Source: an uncultured Carboxylicivirga sp. (GTDB lineage: Bacteria > Bacteroidota > Bacteroidia > Bacteroidales > Marinilabiliaceae). From it: a DNA stretch of 64,000 nucleotides. Made by a program: the position numbers and the translations under genes. Positions 57,395 through 64,000 of this stretch are shown piece by piece. The notes under the pieces were generated by a model. That model worked only from the letters and a program-made list of their open reading frames with translations, was not told where the DNA came from and ran no database searches. The stretch's first letter is position 1. The number at the start of each line of letters is the position of its first letter. Where the stretch lies: assembly GCA_947491945.1 (NCBI GenBank), contig CANLLN010000009.1, forward strand, positions 62,001-126,000. Reading direction: 5' to 3'.

Positions 57395-57417
57395 GGGGGC
57401 GTTGTTCTAACGCCCTC
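57395..57417 (+). other. Hairpin between GH16 and susC genes
   Basis: GGGCGTT (57397-57403) / AACGCCC (57409-57415), 5-base loop, extendable by two pairs. No U-run follows on the plus strand, so it is a poor terminator. It may process or stabilise the transcript between GH16 and susC. Confidence 0.45.
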
Positions 57418-57536
57418 TTAAAAAACTCTTCATATATGTGTGATTATACCTATATGAATAAGGATTTTAAAAAGTAAGAACTTGTGTTTTTTAGCATAAA
57501 CTCTTGCTAGTAATTAGAATATTTAAAAACAGAATA

Positions 57537-60500
57537 ATGAAAAGTATAAATAAATTCTGGTTGGCATTAATGTTATTTTGCTTTATTGGAATAAATGCTT
57601 TGGCCCAAAGCAATAATGTAACAGTCAAGGGGGTTGTTGTTGATGAGACAGGCGAACCTTTGCCAGGTGTTAATATTGTTTTACAAGGAACCACCAATGG
57701 AGTTATTACTGATTTTGACGGTAATTACAAAATTAATTTCGAGTCGACAGGAAAAGAGGTCTTAATTTATAGCTTCATTTCTTTTGAAAATCAAATATTT
57801 GAAATAAAAGAAACCGGAACTATTGAAAACAACGTAACTCTTCGTTCAGATTCAGAAGATTTGGATGAGGTTGTAGTCGTTGCTTTTGCAACGGTAAAAA
57901 AAGAAAACCTAACAGGTTCGGTTAGCCAGGTGAAAGCTGAAGTGTTGGAGTCACGTCCTGTAGCCCAGGCTTCTCAAGCCTTACAAGGTGTAGTTCCTGG
58001 TCTTAATATCAGTAATGATATGGGAGGTGAACTCGATGGAAGTATGAATATTAATATTCGTGGAGCCGGTACCATCGGGCAAGGATCATCAGGAAATCCT
58101 TTAGTATTGATTGATGGGATTGAGGGAAGTCTGAATGAAATTAATCCCAATGATATAGAATCTATTTCTGTATTAAAAGATGCAGCTGCAGCATCTATAT
58201 ATGGTTCGCGTGCACCATTTGGTGTTATTCTTGTAACAACCAAAAAGGGATCAGGTGGAAAAACAACAGTTAATTATAGCAATAACTTACGTATTTCAAC
58301 GCCTATTAATATTCCAGATCGGATGAATTCTTTAGATTTTGCCTATTATTTAAATGATTTATATCAAAATACGGGATTAAACCCGGTGTACAAGGAAGCA
58401 CAAATCCAACGAATTACTGATTTTCAAAACGGTGATTTGGCATTTGGTACGCAACCAAATCAAAGTAACACAGGGTGGTTATCGCTCTACGAAAGTTATG
58501 GTAATACCGATTGGTATGATGTACACCTGAATGATATTAGCTTTGCTCAAGATCATAACTTAAGTGTAAAAGGTGGAACTGAAAAAGTGAATTACTATAT
58601 TTCTGGTGGTTATTTAGATCAGGAAGGTTCATTCCGTTTTTCAAATGAAACCTTTGGACGAAAGACATTAAGTACAAAGATTGGTGCTCAATTGCATGAA
58701 AAAGTGACCTTGAATCTAACTTCAAGATTTATTCGTAAAGAATTGGATAAGCCAACTGCTCAGGATGCTATGTTTTATCATAACTTGTCCCGTCGTATTC
58801 CTACAACTGCCTTGTATACTCCTTATGGCGATTACACTCAGAAGTCATTAGTTAACCAGCTAGTAGATGGAGGTCGAACTGTCGATCAGAAAGATTATCT
58901 GTATAATAAAGCACAGATTAAATTTGAACCAATTAAAAACTGGAATATTTTTGGTGAAATTAATTCACGTATTGAAAATCATGATAACACCAAACACATC
59001 GCAAAAGTATCCATAACTCAACCTAATCGCAATGATGAGTATATTCCTGTTTTTGAGGGATACGTACCGCAAATTGAAGCAAGGCAGCATGGTATTTATG
59101 CCATAACAGCCCCTGGACAGAATTATTTCCAAATTGGATCACGTCAGATTAACTATACAGCCTTTAATTTTTATACCGATTATTCGAAGTCAATAAAGGA
59201 GCACAACTTTAAGTTTTTAACTGGTGTTCAAAATGAACTATTTAAATCAAAATTATCATATCTGGGAACAGATAATCTTGATTCCGATGAACGTCCATTT
59301 ATTTCTCAAAACGGCGAAAAGTTTGTTTACGAAGCTAAAGGAGAATGGAGTAACCTAGGTATTTTTGGCCGAATCAACTACAATTATAAACAGCGATATC
59401 TGGTAGAAGTTAATATGCGTGCCGATGGAGCATCACGATTTCCTGAAGACGAACGTTGGGGATTTTTCCCATCAGCATCTGCTGGTTGGAATATGTCGCA
59501 TGAATCATTTTGGAAACCTATTTCGCATGTCGTTGGTAGTTTTAAAATTCGTGGTTCATGGGGAGTCTTAGGAAACCAAAATACCAATAGTTATTATCCC
59601 TATTTTCAGAATATGAGTATTGCTAATGGAAATTGGGTTGTTGATGGAGATGTCCCTTCTGAATTACCAGCACCAGCACCTTATAGCTCATCTATTACTT
59701 GGGAAAGCATCGAAAGCTATAACTTTGGTTTCGACATGGGGCTGTTTAATAATCGATTAACATCCACATTCGATTTATTCAACCGAACCACTTCTGACAT
59801 GATTGGCCCGGCACCTGCAAAACCAGGCTCTTTTGGTGCAACAGTACCAAAAACCAATAATGCCGAATTGGTTACACGCGGTTGGGAATTTGAAATTGGC
59901 TGGAGAGACAACGTGACAAATGATTTTTCGTATGACGTTAAAGTGGTATTGAGTGATGCTAAATCAGAAGTAACACAATATAGTAACCCTGAAAATTTAT
60001 TGTTTGCCGGTAATACTCAACAGTTTTACGAAGGTATGCAATTAGGTGAGATATGGGGGTATGAAACAGTAGGTATTGCACAATCAGATGCGCAAATGAA
60101 CGAATGGCTGGTGAATAATCAACCATCTTTTGGAAGTCAATGGGCAGCTGGTGATATAATGTATCGCGATTTAAATGGTGATAATGTCATTGACGCAGGT
60201 GCACAGAAACTGAATGATAGTGGTGATATGAAAGTTATTGGTAACAGCACACCTCGTTATTCGTTCGGAGTTAATGCTGGTTTTAATTACAAAGCTTTCG
60301 ACTTTAGTTTATTTATTCAGGGCGTTGGTAAGCGTGATGTTTTGCTTTCGGGCGGAGCCTTTTATCCTGGTATCAACCAATGGCAGGTATCACCATATAG
60401 TGATCACCTTGATTATTTCCGTCCGGCAGGAAGTTCACTTGGCGAAAATATGGATTCGTATTACCCACGACCATTTATTGGCGATAAAAATTACAAGTCA

Positions 60501-60752
60501 CAAACTCATTTCTTGCAAGATGCTTCATATGTGCGTTTAAAGAATGTGCAGATTGGTTACTCTTTACCACAAACACTCTTGAGTAAGGTAGGTGTTTCTA
60601 ATTTACGTGTATTTGTATCAGGTGAGAACCTACTGACGCTAACAAACCTGATGCTGTTTGACCCTGAAGGATTAGCTGATTTAATTAATGGTAGCGGTAA
60701 AACCTACCCTATGTCTGCCGTATATTCGGCTGGTTTAAGTCTTACCTTTTAA
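57537..60752 (+). CDS. susC: SusC-like TonB-linked outer-membrane glycan transporter
   Basis: 1071 residues. I start at the ATG 57537, giving the signal peptide MKSINKFWLALMLFCFIG; the upstream TTG is unlikely. A carboxypeptidase-like domain (about 25-100, TGEPLPGVNIVLQG), TonB box/linker (DEVVVVAFATVKKEN), plug (AAAASIYGSRAPFGVILVTT) and barrel follow. It imports oligosaccharides cut on the surface, capped by the SusD protein encoded nine bases downstream. Confidence 0.96.
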   Translation: MKSINKFWLALMLFCFIGINALAQSNNVTVKGVVVDETGEPLPGVNIVLQGTTNGVITDFDGNYKINFESTGKEVLIYSFISFENQIFEIKETGTIENNVTLRSDSEDLDEVVVVAFATVKKENLTGSVSQVKAEVLESRPVAQASQALQGVVPGLNISNDMGGELDGSMNINIRGAGTIGQGSSGNPLVLIDGIEGSLNEINPNDIESISVLKDAAAASIYGSRAPFGVILVTTKKGSGGKTTVNYSNNLRISTPINIPDRMNSLDFAYYLNDLYQNTGLNPVYKEAQIQRITDFQNGDLAFGTQPNQSNTGWLSLYESYGNTDWYDVHLNDISFAQDHNLSVKGGTEKVNYYISGGYLDQEGSFRFSNETFGRKTLSTKIGAQLHEKVTLNLTSRFIRKELDKPTAQDAMFYHNLSRRIPTTALYTPYGDYTQKSLVNQLVDGGRTVDQKDYLYNKAQIKFEPIKNWNIFGEINSRIENHDNTKHIAKVSITQPNRNDEYIPVFEGYVPQIEARQHGIYAITAPGQNYFQIGSRQINYTAFNFYTDYSKSIKEHNFKFLTGVQNELFKSKLSYLGTDNLDSDERPFISQNGEKFVYEAKGEWSNLGIFGRINYNYKQRYLVEVNMRADGASRFPEDERWGFFPSASAGWNMSHESFWKPISHVVGSFKIRGSWGVLGNQNTNSYYPYFQNMSIANGNWVVDGDVPSELPAPAPYSSSITWESIESYNFGFDMGLFNNRLTSTFDLFNRTTSDMIGPAPAKPGSFGATVPKTNNAELVTRGWEFEIGWRDNVTNDFSYDVKVVLSDAKSEVTQYSNPENLLFAGNTQQFYEGMQLGEIWGYETVGIAQSDAQMNEWLVNNQPSFGSQWAAGDIMYRDLNGDNVIDAGAQKLNDSGDMKVIGNSTPRYSFGVNAGFNYKAFDFSLFIQGVGKRDVLLSGGAFYPGINQWQVSPYSDHLDYFRPAGSSLGENMDSYYPRPFIGDKNYKSQTHFLQDASYVRLKNVQIGYSLPQTLLSKVGVSNLRVFVSGENLLTLTNLMLFDPEGLADLINGSGKTYPMSAVYSAGLSLTF

Positions 60753-60761
60753 TTGAATGCA

Positions 60762-62678
60762 ATGAATAAGTTATGTAAATATTTTAGTAGTGTGGCAATC
60801 ATAGCAGTAATGACTGTATTTACAAGTTGTGAAGATTTTCTACAACGTGAGCCGCAAGATTTCTTATCTGAAGAATCATATTTTAATAAACCGTCAGATT
60901 TGGAATTGTTTGTCAATAAGTTTTACGCATCATTTAAAGTAACTGATGTGTATGGACAATATTCACTATATTCGGTTGATAATAATAGTGACAACCAAAT
61001 AGGAGGTTCAGCTGATATAAACCTGGTAAAGGGTTATAAGCTAGTACCCGCTTCGGCAGGTAAAAAGGTAGGCGATTGGTATTTCAACAATATTCGTGAG
61101 TGTAATTACTTTATCGAAACAGTTGAAAGTCGAATTAATGAAGGAGTTCTTGATGCAGATCATGGAGATGTTCAACATTTCAGAGGGGAAAACTATTTCT
61201 TTAGAGCCTGGTTTTACTTTAACAAATTACAAGCTTTTGGCGATTTTCCAATAATTAAAACTGTATTGGCAGATGATACCGAAACTTTAAGTAAGGCTAG
61301 TAAGCGTGCTCCACGAAATGAGGTAGCAAGGTTTATTCTGGATGACCTTTCAAAAGCTATTGAATTATTAGACGATGGCCGTTCTAAAAATCGAATTAGT
61401 AAATCAGTTGCTTACTTATTAGCATCACGTGTTGCATTATTTGAAGGCACTTGGCTAAAATATCATAAAGGTACTGCCCGTGTACCGGGAGGCGAAGGAT
61501 GGCCAGGAAGCGCCTTGTATCCTGATTTTTCATTCAATGCCGGAAGTGTTGATGACGAAATTAACTTTTTTCTTGATAAGGCAATGAGCTTTGCAAAGCC
61601 TGTAGCCGATAATGTTGAGTTATCTTCAAATTACCAGGAAATGTTTGTTTCAACAGCCTTAGAGTCGGTTGATGAAGTACTACTATTTAAAACATACAAT
61701 GTTGGAACAGTAACCGGACATGGAGCTACGCATTACCTGCAACGAACTGGTGGTGGTAGTGGTTATACTCGTTCGTTGGTTGAATCATTTCTGATGAACA
61801 ATGGTCTGCCGATTTATGCAAATGGTTCCAATTATCAAGGAGATGTTAAAATATCTGATGCTGTTACAGACCGAGATATGCGATTCCAACAATCTGTATT
61901 ATCCGAAGGCGATGTCCGTAAAGTCAATTCTAATGGTTCAAAAGAATATTTTGATTACCCGATGCTATTGTTAGGATCTGGTTGGCAAGGGGTTTCGTCA
62001 GGGTATCAGCTGGAGAAATGGATGAGTACCGATCCACAGCAGGCTCTTTCATCCACAGCAGGAATTACTGATTGCCCAATTTTTAGAGCTGCAGAGGCTT
62101 ATTTAAATTACATCGAAGCGGCCTATGAACGAAATGGCAATCTGAATGCCACTGCCACTGCCTATTGGCATGACATCAGAGCACGTGCCCAAGTTGATAC
62201 TGACTTTCAAAAAACAATAGCAAATACAGATTTATCGAAAGAACGTGATTTGGCAACTCATTCAGGCGAAGCTCAGGTTGATGCAACTTTATACAATATT
62301 CGTCGTGAACGACGTAGTGAATTTATAGCTGAAGGGATGCGTTTAATGGATCTTTATCGTTGGCGTTCTTTGGACAAAATGGAGAATTATATTGTTGAAG
62401 GCTATAACTTCTGGGACCATTATTATACCGATTGGGATGGTATGCTTGAAGAAGGAGATAATATCTCTTATTCGCCAGAGAATGGAGGTTCAAAATACTA
62501 TCAGCCATTCCGTCGCTCTGAAACAAATATCGCTTTTGAGGGATATACGTTTCCGCAAGCACATTATTTGAGTCCAATACCTCTTGACCAATTTGCGTTA
62601 ACCAATTCAATTCGCGATGATGGAGTTTTATATCAAAATCCAGGATGGTCTAAAATTGCTGCAGCACCCGCTGAATAA
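60762..62678 (+). CDS. susD: SusD/RagB-family glycan-binding lipoprotein
   Basis: 638 residues. Lipoprotein signal with Cys23 (TVFTSC). The SusD/RagB N-terminal TPR-like region includes FLQREPQDFLSEESYF and FRAWFYFNKLQAFGDFP; the C-terminal domain holds RRERRSEFIAEGMRLMDLYRW, a hallmark near the end of the family. It forms the lid over SusC and binds the glycan. Start at ATG 60762; a TTG three codons earlier touches the susC stop. Confidence 0.96.
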   Translation: MNKLCKYFSSVAIIAVMTVFTSCEDFLQREPQDFLSEESYFNKPSDLELFVNKFYASFKVTDVYGQYSLYSVDNNSDNQIGGSADINLVKGYKLVPASAGKKVGDWYFNNIRECNYFIETVESRINEGVLDADHGDVQHFRGENYFFRAWFYFNKLQAFGDFPIIKTVLADDTETLSKASKRAPRNEVARFILDDLSKAIELLDDGRSKNRISKSVAYLLASRVALFEGTWLKYHKGTARVPGGEGWPGSALYPDFSFNAGSVDDEINFFLDKAMSFAKPVADNVELSSNYQEMFVSTALESVDEVLLFKTYNVGTVTGHGATHYLQRTGGGSGYTRSLVESFLMNNGLPIYANGSNYQGDVKISDAVTDRDMRFQQSVLSEGDVRKVNSNGSKEYFDYPMLLLGSGWQGVSSGYQLEKWMSTDPQQALSSTAGITDCPIFRAAEAYLNYIEAAYERNGNLNATATAYWHDIRARAQVDTDFQKTIANTDLSKERDLATHSGEAQVDATLYNIRRERRSEFIAEGMRLMDLYRWRSLDKMENYIVEGYNFWDHYYTDWDGMLEEGDNISYSPENGGSKYYQPFRRSETNIAFEGYTFPQAHYLSPIPLDQFALTNSIRDDGVLYQNPGWSKIAAAPAE

Positions 62679-62687
62679 ATAAAATAC

Positions 62688-62725
62688 AAACAAGAGTACT
62701 TTATCTGAAGTGCTCTTGTTTTATT
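62688..62725 (+). terminator. Strong terminator after susD, just before the sulfatase-like gene
   Basis: 14-bp stem with one G-U wobble (AAACAAGAGTACTT, 62688-62701; AAGTGCTCTTGTTT, 62708-62721), 6-base loop, followed by TTATT. The next gene starts 15 bases later, so its expression must depend on read-through or an internal start. Confidence 0.85.
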
Positions 62726-62739
62726 CATTACCCTCTTAT

Positions 62740-63996
62740 ATGTACAATTACTCTTATACTTCTTTTTTCTTTTTACTACTTCTCCCGCTCTTTCTATCAG
62801 GATGCAATAAGAAGAACAGGCAACCAAATTTTCTTATTATAATATCGAATACGCATGATACTAAAATGTTCAGTATCTATGATAATCGATTTATAGAAAC
62901 ACCGAACTTAGATAAACTAGCTAAAGATGGAGCGGTTTTTCGAAATGCATTTATAAGTAACTATAATGTAGACTGTAATAAGGCAGCTTTATTAACAGGT
63001 AAACATATACTATCGAGTCATCATTTATTCGATAATGATGATGCCGGTAATAAACAGGCTTCATTTCTTAAAGTACTTAAGGATGTAGGCTATCAAACAA
63101 TGGTTTTTGGGCAATGGTATCCCGAAGGTCAGTCTTTAAAATATGACACTTTTGATATATCTAAAGTTAGGCGTGAAGATGTACGAAGTCATCAATGTAA
63201 CAATGACCTAATTACTAGAAAGGCTATAAACTGGTTGAGCAATAAAGGTCATTCGCAACCGTTCTGCCTGATTGTTAATTATGATAGCGGTTTTCTAAAT
63301 CATAAATCATCAAAAGGGGGATCGAACAATCAAAGTTTATCTTCTTCAATGGCTGACGAGTCTAAATCGAATCTGGAAATCGGTAATTCTTATCAGGAGT
63401 ATATTGCTTCAATTGACAAAAATATTGGCAATATTCTAAATTACATGGATAATGGAGGAATGATTAAGAATACGGCTATGCTATATACATCCCTTCAAGG
63501 TAATACAATAAATGACGTAAAAGCAAAGGAACATCATGTTAAGCATGAGCAAACAATGCGCATACCTTTAATTATTAAATATTCTGAATTAATTAAACCA
63601 ATTGATATTTGCGAACTGGCCCAAACTATTGATATTGCACCAACTCTTGTGGATTTGGCGGGCCTAGAAGTGCCTTCAGTAATGCGAGGTATGTCATTAA
63701 GACCTCATTTAGAATATAAGTCTGCTAGTTCAAGAAACGAAATCTACTTTCATTATTCTGATAGCTGCAATATAAATAATCCTGTGTTACATTATGGAAT
63801 TCACACAGGTAGATATAAATTAATATACTACAACCATTCGAATCAATGGGAACTATATGATCTTGAAAATGATCCCGACGAATTGAAAAACTTATATGAT
63901 GACGACAATTCTCAGGTATTAATTAAACATCTTAAGGTAAGGTTACACAAAATTAAACGTGATTATTCTATGCAGAATGATAAGCGGATAATATAG
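62740..63996 (+). CDS. Sulfatase-fold lipoprotein lacking catalytic residues (probable pseudoenzyme)
   Basis: 418 residues, started at ATG 62740 for its lipoprotein signal (LLPLFLSGC, Cys22). The fold is clearly sulfatase: TPNLDKLAKDGAVFRNAF near the start, IDIAPTLVDLAGLEVPSV, and the ending YKLIYYNHSNQWELYDLEND. The formylglycine motif C-x-P-x-R is VDCNK (77-81): the catalytic Cys is Val, Pro is Cys and Arg is Lys. The Asp-Asp metal pair is replaced in IIISNTHD, and the SDNG/SDHG segment reads TSLQGN. The frame is intact to its stop four bases before the window end. It may have become a glycan-binding protein; alternatively it is a decaying gene. Confidence 0.8.
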   Translation: MYNYSYTSFFFLLLLPLFLSGCNKKNRQPNFLIIISNTHDTKMFSIYDNRFIETPNLDKLAKDGAVFRNAFISNYNVDCNKAALLTGKHILSSHHLFDNDDAGNKQASFLKVLKDVGYQTMVFGQWYPEGQSLKYDTFDISKVRREDVRSHQCNNDLITRKAINWLSNKGHSQPFCLIVNYDSGFLNHKSSKGGSNNQSLSSSMADESKSNLEIGNSYQEYIASIDKNIGNILNYMDNGGMIKNTAMLYTSLQGNTINDVKAKEHHVKHEQTMRIPLIIKYSELIKPIDICELAQTIDIAPTLVDLAGLEVPSVMRGMSLRPHLEYKSASSRNEIYFHYSDSCNINNPVLHYGIHTGRYKLIYYNHSNQWELYDLENDPDELKNLYDDDNSQVLIKHLKVRLHKIKRDYSMQNDKRII

Positions 63997-64000
63997 AATA

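Noticed and set aside
57395-57417. Hairpin read as a terminator before susC
   Set aside because: No T-run follows on the coding strand, and susC has no clear promoter of its own, so read-through is expected.
57504-57536. Upstream TTG start for susC (likewise 60753 for susD, 17516 for nfeD, 37146 for mobA)
   Set aside because: Downstream ATG codons give proper signal peptides or family-standard starts, and the TTG versions add unsupported residues.

Overview
The window looks like a Bacteroidota chromosome, plausibly a marine Bacteroidales/Marinilabiliales-type organism. The evidence is SusC/SusD proteins, a one-protein hybrid two-component regulator, type IX secretion (T9SS) sorting domains, BACON domains, promoters of the TTTG-N19-TAnnTTTG type and a CTnDOT-type conjugation apparatus. 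Species cannot be named from this sequence.

Region 1 (1-19370) reads as ordinary core genome. It holds a SulP anion transporter (cut by the window start) with a beta-carbonic anhydrase and a GNAT-nitrilase fusion; an S9 peptidase lipoprotein; a DEAD-box RNA helicase; a TonB-dependent receptor; a membrane metallophosphoesterase; two small unknowns; bcp-recA; and a cluster of a TPR/propeller/SPOR protein, a ClpS-like adaptor, NfeD and FloA. It ends with tRNA-Ser(GCT) and two identical tRNA-Pro(TGG) genes.

Region 2 (about 19560-39240) is an integrative and conjugative element (ICE) of CTnDOT type. From left to right it has an IntDOT-like tyrosine recombinase, RteC, a small HTH protein, a two-gene helicase-loader module, a degenerate nucleotidyltransferase-like protein, a noncoding stretch with two large inverted repeats, a compact tra operon (traE, F, G, I, an unknown, J, K, L, M, N), a coupling protein, a DUF3945/DUF4099-type protein, a candidate oriT, and MobA/MobB relaxosome proteins. 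A palindromic operator-promoter block is present in two copies, one ahead of the HTH/helicase-loader genes and one ahead of the tra operon, so both are probably co-regulated. Neither attachment site could be proved.

Region 3 (39271-63996) is a polysaccharide utilization locus (PUL). It has sulfatase, GH20, GH18 and a LamG protein on the minus strand and a hybrid two-component regulator, then GH2, BACON-GH16, SusC, SusD and a sulfatase-fold protein on the plus strand. Endo-acting GH16/GH18, exo-acting GH2 and GH20 and a sulfatase together suggest a sulfated galactose/N-acetylglucosamine glycan such as keratan sulfate, mucin or another glycoprotein glycan; this is inference. The last protein keeps the sulfatase fold but has lost the formylglycine cysteine and most metal ligands, so it is probably a pseudoenzyme. 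The PUL is visibly more AT-rich than much of region 1. It could be ICE cargo or simply the chromosomal neighbour.
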